In this document: piece after piece, positions 40,446 through 49,788 of the stretch
Position numbering within the stretch: the first letter of the stretch is position 1
Layout: each line of letters starts with the position of its first letter
Source: Leifsonia sp. fls2-241-R2A-40a
Lineage (GTDB): Bacteria; Actinomycetota; Actinomycetes; Actinomycetales; Microbacteriaceae
Reading direction: 5' to 3'
Assembly (NCBI RefSeq): GCF_030209575.1
Contig: NZ_JARVRS010000001.1
Coordinates: forward strand, 2,790,001-2,854,000
Length of the DNA: 64,000 nt
Translations under genes and position numbers: made by a program
The notes under the pieces: generated by a model
What the model was told of the DNA's origin: nothing
Databases searched by the model: none
Seen by the model: only the letters and a program-made list of their open reading frames with translations

Positions 40446-43400
40446 ATGTTCCGAAAGATCCTCGTTGCCAACCGCGGTGAAATCGCCATCCGAGCCTTCC
40501 GCGCCGCTTACGAGCTGGGCGCCGAGACCGTCGCCGTTTTCCCGTACGAGGACCGCAACTCCATGCACCGGCTGAAGGCCGACGAGGCGTATCAGATCGG
40601 CGAGCCCGGTCACCCCGTGCGCGCCTACCTCGACGTGCAGGAGATCATCCGCGTCGCGAAGGAGTCCGGCGCCGACGCGATCTACCCGGGCTACGGCTTC
40701 CTCTCCGAGAACCCCGAGCTGGCCGAGGCCGCTCGCGCCGCCGGCATCACCTTCATCGGTCCGCGCGCCGAAGTGCTCGAGATGGCCGGCAACAAGGTCA
40801 CGGCCAAGGAGCACGCGATCGCCGCGGGCGTCCCCGTTCTGAAGTCGTCGAAGCCGTCGAAGGACCTCGACGAGCTCCTCGCCGCCGCGGACGAGATCGG
40901 GTTCCCGATCTTCGCCAAGGCGGTCGCGGGGGGCGGCGGGCGCGGCATGCGCCGCGTCAACGCGAAGGAGGACCTGCGTCCGGCTCTGGAGGAGGCGATG
41001 CGGGAGGCGGACAGCGCCTTCGGCGACGCCACCATGTTCCTCGAGCAGGCCGTGCTGCGTCCGCGTCACATCGAGGTGCAGATCCTCGCCGACGCGACCG
41101 GCGACACGATGCACCTGTTCGAGCGCGACTGCTCCGTGCAGCGCCGCCACCAGAAGGTGGTCGAGATCGCGCCGGCGCCCAACCTGTCGGACGACATCCG
41201 CCAGTCGCTGTACCGCGACGCGGTCGCCTTCGCCCGCTCGATCGGCTACGAGAACGCGGGCACCGTGGAGTTCCTGCTCGACACCGCGGGGGAGCGCGCC
41301 GGTCAGCACGTCTTCATCGAGATGAACCCGCGCATCCAGGTCGAGCACACGGTCACCGAGGAGATCACCGACGTCGACCTCGTGCAGTCGCAGATCCGGA
41401 TCGCCGCGGGCGAGACCCTCGCCGACCTCGGCCTCAGCCAGGACACCGTGCAGATCCGGGGCGCGGCGCTGCAGTGCCGCATCACAACGGAGGACCCGAC
41501 CGCGGGCTTCCGTCCCGACACCGGCAAGATCACCACCTACCGCTCCCCGGGCGGCGCGGGCATCCGTCTCGACGGCGGCACGATCAACCCGGGCGCCCAG
41601 ATCAGCCCGCACTTCGACTCCATGCTGGCGAAGCTCATCACGCGCGGCCGCGACTTCCCGGCCGCCGTCCTGCGCGCCCGCCGCGCCCTCGCCGAATTCC
41701 GCGTGCGCGGTGTCTCCACGAACATCCCGTTCCTGCAGGCGGTCCTCGAAGACCCCGACTTCATCGCCGGGAACGTGTCCACCTCGTTCATCGAGGAGCG
41801 CCCGGAGCTGTTCAAGGGCCGCGAGTCGAAGGACCGCGGCACGAAGGTGCTCAACTGGCTGGCCGACGTCACGGTCAACCAGCCGAATGGCCCCCGTCCG
41901 CTGAGCATCGAGCCGGCGGACAAGCTCCCGAAGATCGACCTCAACGCGCCGGCACCGGCGGGCTCGCGCCAGCGGCTGCTCGAGCTCGGCCCGGCGGGCT
42001 TCGCCGAGGCGCTCCGCGCGCAGAAGGCGCTGGCGGTCACCGAGACGACGTTCCGTGACGCGCACCAGTCGCTGCTCGCGACCCGCGTGCGCACCCGCGA
42101 CCTGCTCGCCGTCGCTCCGTACGTCGCACGCATGACGCCCGAGCTGCTGTCGGTCGAGGCGTGGGGAGGGGCGACCTACGACGTGGCGCTCCGCTTCCTC
42201 GGCGAGGACCCGTGGGAGCGCCTGGCCACCCTCCGCGAGGCACTGCCGAACATCAACATCCAGATGCTGCTGCGCGGCCGCAACACCGTGGGCTACACGC
42301 CGTACCCGACGCAGGTCACCGACGCCTTCGTGCGGGAGGCGGCAGCTACCGGTGTCGACATCTTCCGCATCTTCGACGCGCTCAACGACGTTTCGCAGAT
42401 GCGTCCGGCGATCGAGTCGGTCCTCGCGACCGGTTCGGCGATCGCCGAGGTCGCCGTCTGCTACACCGGCGACCTGCTCGACCCGGCGGAGGACCTCTAC
42501 ACCCTCGATTACTACCTGCGTCTCGCCGAGCAGATCGTCGAGTCGGGTGCGCACATCCTCGCCATCAAGGACATGGCCGGTCTCCTTCGTCCGTCGGCCG
42601 CCGAGAAGCTGGTGGCCGCGTTCCGCGAGCGGTTCGACCTGCCCGTCCACGTGCACACGCACGACACCCCGGGTGGCCAGCTGGCCACGCTGCTCGCGGC
42701 ATCCCGTGCCGGAGCGGACGCGGTGGATGTGGCGAGCGCGCCCATGGCCGGCACCACCAGCCAGCCGAGCGCCTCCGCCCTCGTCGCCGCGCTCGCGCAC
42801 ACCGAGCGCGACACCGGCATCTCGCTGAGCGCCGTCGAAGACCTCGAGCCGTACTGGGAGGCCGTCCGTCAGGTCTACCGCCCCTTCGAGTCCGGACTTC
42901 CGGGCCCCACCGGCCGCGTGTACAAGCACGAGATCCCGGGCGGCCAGCTGTCCAACCTGCGTCAGCAGGCGAAGGCGCTCGGCCTCGCCGAGGACTTCGA
43001 GCTCGTGGAGGACATGTACGCCGCCGCGAACCGCATCCTCGGCCGCATCCCCAAGGTGACGCCGTCCTCGAAGGTCGTCGGCGATCTCGCGCTGCACCTC
43101 GCAGCCGTGAAGGCCGACCCGGACGACTTCGCCGAGAACCCGCAGAACTACGACATCCCGGACTCCGTGGTCGGCTTCATGGCTGGCGAGCTCGGGGAGC
43201 TGCCGGGTGGATGGCCGGAGCCGTTCCGCACGAAGGTGCTGGCCGGCAAGACGGTCAAGGTCGGCGTGGAGGACCTCTCGTCCGACGACGCGTCCGCGCT
43301 CGAGGGCTCCAGCGAGGAGCGCCGCGCGACCCTCAACCGGCTGCTCTTCCCGGCGCCGACCCGCATCTACGAGCAGATGAAAGAACTGTTCGGCGACCTC

Positions 43401-43850
43401 TCGGTGGTCGACTCGCTCGACTACCTGTACGGCCTCAAGCAGGGCTCGGAGCACGTGGTGGAGTTCAGCCGCGGCGTCCGCCTGTACGTCGGGCTCGAGG
43501 CGATCGGCGAGGCCGACGAGAAGGGCATGCGCACGGTCATGACCACGCTCAACGGCCAGTTGCGGCCGGTGTTCGTACGCGACCGTAGCATCGTCGTCGA
43601 GTCGAAGGCGGCCGAGAAGGCCGACACGGCCCGGCCGGGCCAGGTGGCCGCCCCGTTCTCGGGCGTCGTGACCCTCCAGGTCGCCGTCGGAGACGTCGTC
43701 GCGCCCGGGCAGGCGGTCGCGTCGATCGAGGCCATGAAGATGGAGGCGGCGATCACCGCCCCCGTCGGCGGAACCATCGAGCGGCTCGCCATCCCGAAGA
43801 CCCAGCAGGTCGACGCGGGCGATCTGCTGGTGGTCATCCAGCCCTCCTGA
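40446..43850 (+). CDS. pyc: Pyruvate carboxylase
   Basis: This 1134-residue single-chain enzyme carboxylates pyruvate to oxaloacetate, replenishing the TCA cycle. The N-terminal biotin carboxylase (FRKILVANRGEIAIRAF, GGGGRGMR ATP-grasp) runs to about residue 460. The carboxyltransferase (TTFRDAHQSLLATRVRTRDLL, metal-site HVHTHDT) covers about 530-1000. The biotin-carrier domain at the C-terminus has EAMKMEA with the biotinylated Lys. ATG 40446 follows GAAAGG. A short inverted repeat GTTAG/CTAAC lies at 40391-40405 in the intergenic region with parA. Confidence 0.96.
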   Translation: MFRKILVANRGEIAIRAFRAAYELGAETVAVFPYEDRNSMHRLKADEAYQIGEPGHPVRAYLDVQEIIRVAKESGADAIYPGYGFLSENPELAEAARAAGITFIGPRAEVLEMAGNKVTAKEHAIAAGVPVLKSSKPSKDLDELLAAADEIGFPIFAKAVAGGGGRGMRRVNAKEDLRPALEEAMREADSAFGDATMFLEQAVLRPRHIEVQILADATGDTMHLFERDCSVQRRHQKVVEIAPAPNLSDDIRQSLYRDAVAFARSIGYENAGTVEFLLDTAGERAGQHVFIEMNPRIQVEHTVTEEITDVDLVQSQIRIAAGETLADLGLSQDTVQIRGAALQCRITTEDPTAGFRPDTGKITTYRSPGGAGIRLDGGTINPGAQISPHFDSMLAKLITRGRDFPAAVLRARRALAEFRVRGVSTNIPFLQAVLEDPDFIAGNVSTSFIEERPELFKGRESKDRGTKVLNWLADVTVNQPNGPRPLSIEPADKLPKIDLNAPAPAGSRQRLLELGPAGFAEALRAQKALAVTETTFRDAHQSLLATRVRTRDLLAVAPYVARMTPELLSVEAWGGATYDVALRFLGEDPWERLATLREALPNINIQMLLRGRNTVGYTPYPTQVTDAFVREAAATGVDIFRIFDALNDVSQMRPAIESVLATGSAIAEVAVCYTGDLLDPAEDLYTLDYYLRLAEQIVESGAHILAIKDMAGLLRPSAAEKLVAAFRERFDLPVHVHTHDTPGGQLATLLAASRAGADAVDVASAPMAGTTSQPSASALVAALAHTERDTGISLSAVEDLEPYWEAVRQVYRPFESGLPGPTGRVYKHEIPGGQLSNLRQQAKALGLAEDFELVEDMYAAANRILGRIPKVTPSSKVVGDLALHLAAVKADPDDFAENPQNYDIPDSVVGFMAGELGELPGGWPEPFRTKVLAGKTVKVGVEDLSSDDASALEGSSEERRATLNRLLFPAPTRIYEQMKELFGDLSVVDSLDYLYGLKQGSEHVVEFSRGVRLYVGLEAIGEADEKGMRTVMTTLNGQLRPVFVRDRSIVVESKAAEKADTARPGQVAAPFSGVVTLQVAVGDVVAPGQAVASIEAMKMEAAITAPVGGTIERLAIPKTQQVDAGDLLVVIQPS

Positions 43851-43863
43851 CCGGAGCCGAACG

Positions 43864-43885
43864 GGCGCCCCGCCGGCGGGGCGCC
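43864..43885. terminator. GC-rich 9-bp hairpin after pyc, abutting the next promoter
   Basis: GGCGCCCCG (43864-43872) and CGGGGCGCC (43877-43885) pair around CCGG. The stem ends directly at TACAAT (43886-43891), a near-consensus -10 for the MinD-like gene. Confidence 0.6.
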
Positions 43886-43891
43886 TACAAT
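43886..43891 (+). promoter_or_regulatory. -10 element TACAAT of the MinD-like gene
   Basis: This near-consensus -10 lies just after the pyc hairpin, 44 bp before the GTG at 43936. An AAGGAG ribosome site lies in between, so this gene has an ordinary leader, unlike many neighbours. No clear -35 is seen because the upstream position is occupied by the hairpin. Confidence 0.5.
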
Positions 43892-43935
43892 GACGAGTCG
43901 CGGGAGGTTCCTGCGGAAGAAGGAGAACGCACGAC

Positions 43936-45294
43936 GTGGCAGACAGGCCCGACGCCGAAACGCCCGAGGGGCGCGAACCGCGCGACCTCGTGCCGGCCGA
44001 CGACGAGCTGACGCCTGCGCGTTCGTTCGAGCCGGCATCATCGCTGGATGTGGACTCGACGCTGAGCATCGCCGTCGACCTCCCGCCCGCGCCCGCGCCC
44101 CAGGTGCCGGAGGACGAGGAAGCGGTGGCGATCGACGACGTCCCGGTCGACCCCGGTTTCGTCGCTTCTCCCGCCGAGCCGACCACGGTGTCGGTGGCGA
44201 TCGTCGCCTCCCGGCTCGCAACCGGCCCGACGGAGACGGCCACGGCCGCCGCAGCCGCCGGGGAGTCCGCGGACGCGGCCACCCCGTTGCCGCCGGCGGA
44301 TGCGTACGCCGGCTCGCGCCGCGACCGCCTCCGCGGAGAGCACTCAACGCAGCCGGAGCCGGCCGCCATGCTCACCGCCGACCGCCTGCTCGAGGTCAAC
44401 CGCAAGACGCGTCCGGGCCCGGAGGGGCCCTGGCAGCGGTTCGTGTACAACGTCACGTTCCGCACCGTCAACCTGGGCGACTCCGCGAAGGTGCGCGCCC
44501 GCAAGGAGCTCGACCACCGCATCCAGAAGCAGTTGGAGGGCGGCGCGCGCTTCGTGCCGGTGCTCACCCGCAAGGGCGGCGTCGGCAAGACCACCGTCAC
44601 GACCCTGCTCGGGATGGCGCTGGCCTCCGCGCGCGAGGACCGCATCATCGCCATCGACGCCAACCCGGACCGTGGCACGCTGTCCGAGCGGGTGCCTCGG
44701 CAGACCCGCTCGACGGTCCGGGATGTCGTGCACAAGGCCGCGAGCATCGGCGGCTTCACCGACTTCTCGACTCTCGTTTCGCGCGACGAGACGCGCCTCG
44801 ACATCCTCGCGTCGGACACCGACCCCATGCTCTCGGAGGCGTTCGACGAGAACGACTACAACGTCGTCGCCGACCTCTCCGCCCGGTACTACTCGATCGT
44901 GCTGACCGACTGCGGCACCGGCATCGTCCACTCGGTGATGCGGGCGACCTTGCAGCGCGCCGACTCCCTCGTGATCGTGTCCGGCGGCAGCGTGGATGAG
45001 GCGCGTCTCGCCTCGGAGACGCTCACCTGGCTGGAGGCGAACGGCTACGGCGAGCTCGTCCGCAACGCGGTCGTGGCGCTCAACACCGCCACCCACGCCA
45101 CCAACCTGGTCAAGCTGGACGAGATCGAGGCGCACTTCCGCTCGCGCGTGCGCGAGATCGTCCGCGTCCCGTACGACCCGCAGCTGGCCGCCGGCTCGGT
45201 GGTGTCGTGGAAGGACCTCAAGCCGCTGACCCGCCTCTCGGCGCGCACCCTGGCCGCCCTCGTCGTCGAGGGCCTCCCGGCCGAGCGCGACTGA
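43936..45294 (+). CDS. MinD/ParA-like ATPase with long acidic disordered N-terminus
   Basis: This 452-residue protein has about 150 residues of Pro/Ala/Glu/Thr-rich disordered N-terminus. A basic stretch follows, then a MinD/ParA ATPase domain from about residue 210 ([44 protein letters not shown]). Similar proteins in actinobacteria occur near secretion systems or as orphans; no such partner is visible here. AAGGAG lies 10 nt before the GTG. Role in cell organisation is likely but unspecified. Confidence 0.8.
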   Translation: MADRPDAETPEGREPRDLVPADDELTPARSFEPASSLDVDSTLSIAVDLPPAPAPQVPEDEEAVAIDDVPVDPGFVASPAEPTTVSVAIVASRLATGPTETATAAAAAGESADAATPLPPADAYAGSRRDRLRGEHSTQPEPAAMLTADRLLEVNRKTRPGPEGPWQRFVYNVTFRTVNLGDSAKVRARKELDHRIQKQLEGGARFVPVLTRKGGVGKTTVTTLLGMALASAREDRIIAIDANPDRGTLSERVPRQTRSTVRDVVHKAASIGGFTDFSTLVSRDETRLDILASDTDPMLSEAFDENDYNVVADLSARYYSIVLTDCGTGIVHSVMRATLQRADSLVIVSGGSVDEARLASETLTWLEANGYGELVRNAVVALNTATHATNLVKLDEIEAHFRSRVREIVRVPYDPQLAAGSVVSWKDLKPLTRLSARTLAALVVEGLPAERD

Positions 45295-45329
45295 GGCGCC
45301 CGACCGACCCCGTTCCTCGAGGAGTACCT

Positions 45330-45821
45330 GTGACCGAACGTCAGATCCGCCTGTTCGGCGACCCCGTGCTGAAGACGCCGTCCGACCCGATCGGTGAGAT
45401 CGACGAGGGCGTGCGCGGGCTCGTCGAGGACCTGGTGGACAGCGTCCTCCCGCCCGGCCGGGCCGGTGTAGCCGCGCCGCAGATCGGCGTCAACGAGCGC
45501 GCGTTCAGCTACAACGTCGACGGCCAGGTCGGCTATGTCATCAACCCCGTGCTGGTCGAGGTGTCGGGGGAGCCGGAGCTCATGGACGAGGGCTGCCTCT
45601 CGGTCCCCGGCCTCTGGTTCAAGACGTTGCGCTACCCGTTCGCGCGGGTGACGGGTATCGACCTGGACGGCAACGAGATCGAGGTCTCCGGAACGGGCGT
45701 GCTGGCGCAGGCGCTGCAGCACGAGACGGACCACCTCGACGGGAAGCTCTACCTCGACCGTCTCGACAAGGAGTCCCGCCGCGAGGCGATGAAGCAGGTT
45801 CGCGAGTCGAACTGGTTCTGA
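45330..45821 (+). CDS. def: Peptide deformylase
   Basis: This 163-residue metalloenzyme removes formyl groups from nascent proteins. All three motifs are present: GVAAPQIG near residue 48, DEGCLSVPG near 88 (Cys metal ligand) and QHETDHLDG near 132 (HExxH). GTG 45330 follows GAGGAG. The stop codon lies in an 11-bp tandem duplication. Confidence 0.93.
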   Translation: MTERQIRLFGDPVLKTPSDPIGEIDEGVRGLVEDLVDSVLPPGRAGVAAPQIGVNERAFSYNVDGQVGYVINPVLVEVSGEPELMDEGCLSVPGLWFKTLRYPFARVTGIDLDGNEIEVSGTGVLAQALQHETDHLDGKLYLDRLDKESRREAMKQVRESNWF

Positions 45822-45856
45822 ACGGGTTCTGAACGGCCCCGCCTAGACTGGACCGC

Positions 45857-46702
45857 ATGCGAATCGCGGTCACTGGAGGGTCGGGCAAGCTCGGGCGCAC
45901 GGTCGTGCGCGAGCTGCGGAAATCGGGGGACGTCGTCGTCTCCCTCGACGCAGTGGGGGAGCGTGGTCCGGGCTTCGTCCGCGTGGACCTGACCGACTAC
46001 GGCCAGACGGTGGATGCGATCTTCGGCGTCAACGACCAGCACGACGGCTTCGACGCGATCGTGCATCTGGCCGCGATCCCGGCGCCGGGCATCCTCCCCG
46101 ATGTCGCCACCTTCCACAACAACATCCGCGTCACCTACAACGTTTTCCAGGCTGCTCGCCGAGCGGGCATCCGGAACATCGTCTACGCGTCCAGCGAGAC
46201 CGTGCTGGGCCTGCCGTTCGACGTGCCTCCGCCGTACATCCCCGTAGACGAGGACTACCCGGCGCGTCCCGAGAGCACGTACTCGCTGGTGAAGCACCTC
46301 GAGGAGCAGATGGCGATCGAGCTGGTCCGCTGGGACCCGGCGCTCAAGATCGTCGCACTCCGGTTCTCGAACGTGATGGACCCGGAGGACTACGCCGCGT
46401 TCCCCGCCTTCGACGACGACCCGTGGGCGCGCAAGTGGAACCTGTGGGGCTACATCGACGCCCGCGACGGCGCGCAGGCCATCCGCCGCGCGCTGGAGTG
46501 GGATACGACCGGCTTCGACCGCTTCATCATCGCCGCCGCCGACACGGTGATGAGCCGCCCCAACGACGAGCTCGTGGCCGAGGTCTTCCCCGGCGTGCCG
46601 CTCAAGCGCGACCTCGGCGTCAACGACACGCTGCTGTCGATCGACAAGGCTCGCCGCATCCTCGGCTACGCCCCCACCCACTCCTGGCGCGACGAGGTCT
46701 GA
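45857..46702 (+). CDS. NAD(P)-dependent epimerase/dehydratase (extended SDR)
   Basis: This 281-residue protein has a Rossmann motif VTGGSGKLGRTVVREL at the N-terminus and a catalytic pair YSLVK near residue 140. An upstream Ser lies in YASSETVLG. It resembles sugar-nucleotide epimerase/dehydratases; the substrate is unknown. TAGACT (45844-45849) is 7 nt before the ATG (leaderless). Palindrome array 2 starts 18 bp after its stop. Confidence 0.87.
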   Translation: MRIAVTGGSGKLGRTVVRELRKSGDVVVSLDAVGERGPGFVRVDLTDYGQTVDAIFGVNDQHDGFDAIVHLAAIPAPGILPDVATFHNNIRVTYNVFQAARRAGIRNIVYASSETVLGLPFDVPPPYIPVDEDYPARPESTYSLVKHLEEQMAIELVRWDPALKIVALRFSNVMDPEDYAAFPAFDDDPWARKWNLWGYIDARDGAQAIRRALEWDTTGFDRFIIAAADTVMSRPNDELVAEVFPGVPLKRDLGVNDTLLSIDKARRILGYAPTHSWRDEV

Positions 46703-46720
46703 GCCGCCCTCCCTGGGGTG

Positions 46721-46773
46721 ATTCGTCACGAATGTGCAAGATTCGTCACGAATGTGCGAGATTCGTCACGAAT
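46721..46773. repeat. Array 2: three perfect ATTCGTCACGAAT palindromes at 20-bp period
   Basis: Copies start at 46721, 46741 and 46761, all with central C, separated by 7-bp spacers GTGCAAG and GTGCGAG. They lie between the epimerase stop and the nuclease-like gene. The phase is identical to arrays 1 and 3. Confidence 0.92.
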
Positions 46774-46873
46774 TCGCGCGGGGAGAGGTGCGTGGTGGAT
46801 CTGTGCATGGGGGAGTTATTCACAGAAGCGCCGGGCTCCTCCTCGGGAGACTGCCGCCACGGGAGCCTGAAGC

Positions 46874-47857
46874 ATGCGAAGCTCTCGAATCGTTACAGCG
46901 CCTACCTCTTTTGCGCCTCCGCCGACCGGCGAATCCGCAAGTGGGCGCGGGGCTCCCCGCGTGCCTGCCGTGGATCCGCTGCGTCCGTTCCACGGTGTCC
47001 ACCTCCTGACCGCCCCGGGCACTGTCGGCGCGCTCTGCCGCGCGTATCTGCCTCTGATGCCGGAGGACGCGTTTTTCAGCCATCAGACGGCGGCGGCATT
47101 GCTCGGCATCCCACTGCCCGCGGACGTCGCTCACGCTGCCCTGCACGTATCGGTCGCCTTTCCGCGTACTCCTCCGCGAGGTCGCGGTGTGGTCGGACAC
47201 AGCCTCGGAACGGTACTCGGCGGAGCGTTCAACGGCCTGCCGGTCTGCACGCCGGAGCAGGTCTGGTGCCAGCTGTCCGGCGTATTCGCACCGGCGGACC
47301 TCGTTGCGGCGGGGGATCACCTCGTAGGGTCGCGATCCCGTCCCCCGCTCGTCGAACTCGCGCGGCTTGCGGACGCTGCCGGGCATATGCGTCGCACGAA
47401 AGGCGCGATGGCTCGCACCTGGGCGCTGTCGCGCATCCGGTTCGGTGCGGACTCGCGACCCGAGACGCTTCTCCGATTGCTTCTGGAAGAGTTGGGCTTC
47501 GACGACATCGAAGTCAATCGACCCGTGGTCGTCGACGGCGGTCGATTGACGCTGCACCCCGACCTGATCATCCGTGAGGCGCAGCTCGCGTTCGAGTACG
47601 AGGGTGACGGTCATCGTGTGGACCGTCGGCAGTGGAGTGCCGACATCCGGCGCCGTGAACTGCTCGAGGCCCGAGGTTGGCGAGTCGTCCGAGTGACCGC
47701 GGACGATCTCTTCCACAATCGGGACGCGTTCGTCAGCCGCCTCGACGGATTCGTGACGAACGTCGCCGATTCGTCACGAATGCTCAGGATTCGTGACGAA
47801 TGGTCAGCCGCTCAGTGGGCGAGCGAGAAGCCCTGCGTGCTCGGGTTGTCGCTGTAG
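46874..47857 (+). CDS. AbiEi-like/PD-(D/E)XK (DUF559-type) protein bracketed by palindrome arrays
   Basis: This 327-residue protein's middle resembles AbiEi-type proteins (FFSHQTAAALLGIPLP). The C-terminal region is a Vsr/DUF559-like PD-(D/E)XK fold (LHPDLIIREAQLAFEYEGDGHR, then LEARGWRVVRVTADDL). Such genes are common orphans in actinobacteria; true toxin-antitoxin function is unproved. The last 35 or so codons are mostly translation of palindrome array 3, so the natural C-terminus was probably just after FVSRLDG. The 3' end also overlaps the convergent acyl-CoA ligase gene by 46 bp. Confidence 0.72.
   Translation: MRSSRIVTAPTSFAPPPTGESASGRGAPRVPAVDPLRPFHGVHLLTAPGTVGALCRAYLPLMPEDAFFSHQTAAALLGIPLPADVAHAALHVSVAFPRTPPRGRGVVGHSLGTVLGGAFNGLPVCTPEQVWCQLSGVFAPADLVAAGDHLVGSRSRPPLVELARLADAAGHMRRTKGAMARTWALSRIRFGADSRPETLLRLLLEELGFDDIEVNRPVVVDGGRLTLHPDLIIREAQLAFEYEGDGHRVDRRQWSADIRRRELLEARGWRVVRVTADDLFHNRDAFVSRLDGFVTNVADSSRMLRIRDEWSAAQWASEKPCVLGLSL
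47749..47801. repeat. Array 3: three ATTCGT(C/G)ACGAAT palindromes at 20-bp period inside a 3' coding end
   Basis: Copies start at 47749 (last base C), 47769 and 47789, centres G, C, G. They fall in the 3' end of the nuclease-like gene and stop 10 bp before the end of the convergent ligase gene. Confidence 0.92.
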
Positions 47858-49641
47858 AGGCCGTCGATCACGTCGGCGAAGTCGGCGAGGATGACGTTGC
47901 GCTTGATGCTGAGCTTCGGCGTGAGGTGCCCGCTCGCCTCGCTCAGCTCCGTCGCGAGAACGACGAACTTGCGGACGCTCTCGGCGCGCGAGACTCCCGC
48001 GTTCGCGTGGTCGATCGCACGCTGGATCTCGGCGTGCACCGCCGGGTTCACGGACGCCTCGGCGAGGGTCATGTCCTTGTCCTCGCCGTTGTTCGCGAGC
48101 CAGGTCGGCAGCATCTCGGTGTCGAGGGTGACCAGCGCCGAGATGAACGGCTTCTGGTCGCCGACCACGATCACCTGGCCGACCAGCGGGTTGGAGCGGA
48201 TGGGGTCCTCGAGCGCAGCAGGGGAGACATTCTTGCCGCCCGCCGTGACGATGATCTCCTTCTTCCGGCCGGTGATGGTGAGGAACCCGTCCTCGTCGAA
48301 CGACCCGAGATCGCCCGTGCGGAACCAGCCGTCGTCGAACGCCGCAGCGGTCGCCTCCGGGTTCTTCCAGTACTCCTTGAAGACGTTGATGCCGCGCACC
48401 TGGATCTCGCCGTCCGCCGCGAGGCGCAGGTCCACACCGGGGAGGGCGGGGCCGACGGTGCCGATCTTGAACCGGTCGGGTCGGCTGACCGTGGCCGGTG
48501 CTGTCGTCTCGGTGAGGCCGTAGCCCTCCAGCACCTTGATGCCGAGGCTGTGGAAGAAGTGTCCGAGGTGCGAGCCGAGCGGAGCGGAACCCGAGACGGC
48601 GAACTTCACGCGGCCACCCATGGCGGCGCGGAGCTTCGAGAAGACCAGCCGGTCGTACAGCGCGAACTTCAGCTTCAGCGCGAACGGCACCGCACCGGTC
48701 TCGAGGGCCTTCGAGTGCGCGACCGCGACCTCGGCGGCGGCGCGGAAGATCTTGCCGCGGCCGCCCGACTCCGCCTTCTGCTCGGCCGAGTTGTAGACCT
48801 TCTCGAACACGCGCGGCACGGCCAGGAGGAACGTCGGCTTGAAGCTCGCCAGCGCGGGCAGCAGCTGCTTCGTGTCGGCCTGGTGCCCGACCTTCACGCC
48901 GCCCGTGACGCTCAGGACGGAGATGAAGCGCGCGAACACGTGCGCGGCGGTGATGAAGAGCAGCGTGGATGCGCCTCCCGGCTGCTGCACGACCTCTTTC
49001 AGCGCCTCGGCGGAGTTGCGCGACAGCTCGACGAAGTTCGCGTGCGTGAGGACGCATCCCTTCGGCCGCCCAGTCGAGCCGGAGGTGTAGATGAGGGTTC
49101 CGATGTCGGAGCCCTTGGCCAGCTTCCGCCGGCGCTCGATCTCGCCGTCGGGAACGTCCACGCCCGCGGCGACGAGCTTGTCGAGGTCGCCCAGGTGCAG
49201 CTGCCAGACAGTGCGGATGAGGGGGAGCTCCGGGTGCACCTCGTCGAAGCGGGCGTGCATCTCGGCCGTCTCCAGGAAGACCGCGATGGCCCCGGAGTCG
49301 GACATGTTCCACTGCACCTGCGAGGGGGAGGAGGTCTCGTAGATCGGCACCAGCACGGCGCCGGCGAACCACACGGCGAAATCGATGAGGGTCCACTCGT
49401 AGCGGGTCTTCGACATGAGGCCGATCTTGTCGCCGGGCTCGATGCCTGCGGCCACGAGGCCCTTGGCGAGCGCGATGACCTGGCGGTGGAACTCCGCTGC
49501 CGTGACGTCTTTCCAACCGCCGCCGTCCGGCAGGCTGAACAGGGGCAGATCGGGCGTCTGAGTCACTCGGTCGACCAGCAGGTCGGTGGTGTTGGCCTCC
49601 GGGTCGAGCGGGACGACGACGGGGGTTTCGATCACATTCAC
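47812..49641 (-). CDS. Long-chain fatty acid-CoA ligase (FadD15-like)
   Basis: This 609-residue AMP-binding enzyme has the P-loop TLIYTSGSTGRPKGCVLTH near residue 190, YGLTETTAP near 375, and TGDLGSFDEDGFLTITGRKKEII near 445. It activates fatty acids to acyl-CoA via acyl-AMP at the membrane. Order with glucokinase, PlsC and DAHP synthase matches the block containing fadD15 (Rv2187) in M. tuberculosis. GTG 49641 follows GGGAGC. It overlaps the convergent nuclease-like gene at its 3' end. Confidence 0.9.
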   Translation of the reverse strand: MNVIETPVVVPLDPEANTTDLLVDRVTQTPDLPLFSLPDGGGWKDVTAAEFHRQVIALAKGLVAAGIEPGDKIGLMSKTRYEWTLIDFAVWFAGAVLVPIYETSSPSQVQWNMSDSGAIAVFLETAEMHARFDEVHPELPLIRTVWQLHLGDLDKLVAAGVDVPDGEIERRRKLAKGSDIGTLIYTSGSTGRPKGCVLTHANFVELSRNSAEALKEVVQQPGGASTLLFITAAHVFARFISVLSVTGGVKVGHQADTKQLLPALASFKPTFLLAVPRVFEKVYNSAEQKAESGGRGKIFRAAAEVAVAHSKALETGAVPFALKLKFALYDRLVFSKLRAAMGGRVKFAVSGSAPLGSHLGHFFHSLGIKVLEGYGLTETTAPATVSRPDRFKIGTVGPALPGVDLRLAADGEIQVRGINVFKEYWKNPEATAAAFDDGWFRTGDLGSFDEDGFLTITGRKKEIIVTAGGKNVSPAALEDPIRSNPLVGQVIVVGDQKPFISALVTLDTEMLPTWLANNGEDKDMTLAEASVNPAVHAEIQRAIDHANAGVSRAESVRKFVVLATELSEASGHLTPKLSIKRNVILADFADVIDGLYSDNPSTQGFSLAH

Positions 49642-49788
49642 GGTAGCTCCCTCGATACCGGCGGGCGGGCGTTCGACCGAATGGCTTACGCCGATCCGGT
49701 TGATTACACTCTAGATGGTCCTGCTGCGGGTCTCCTGACGCGCCCTGTGGGCCACTCCTCACTCCTTCATCCCGCGGGAAGGCCACAC

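Noticed and set aside
40401-44828. Very long open frame (1475 codons) on the minus strand across pyc and the MinD-like gene.
   Set aside because: It is the antisense shadow of two certain genes in high-G+C DNA, with no recognisable domain and biased composition.
46703-46873. Insertion sequence or integrase around the array-flanked gene.
   Set aside because: No transposase or recombinase frame, target duplication or terminal inverted repeat beyond the palindromes themselves was seen.
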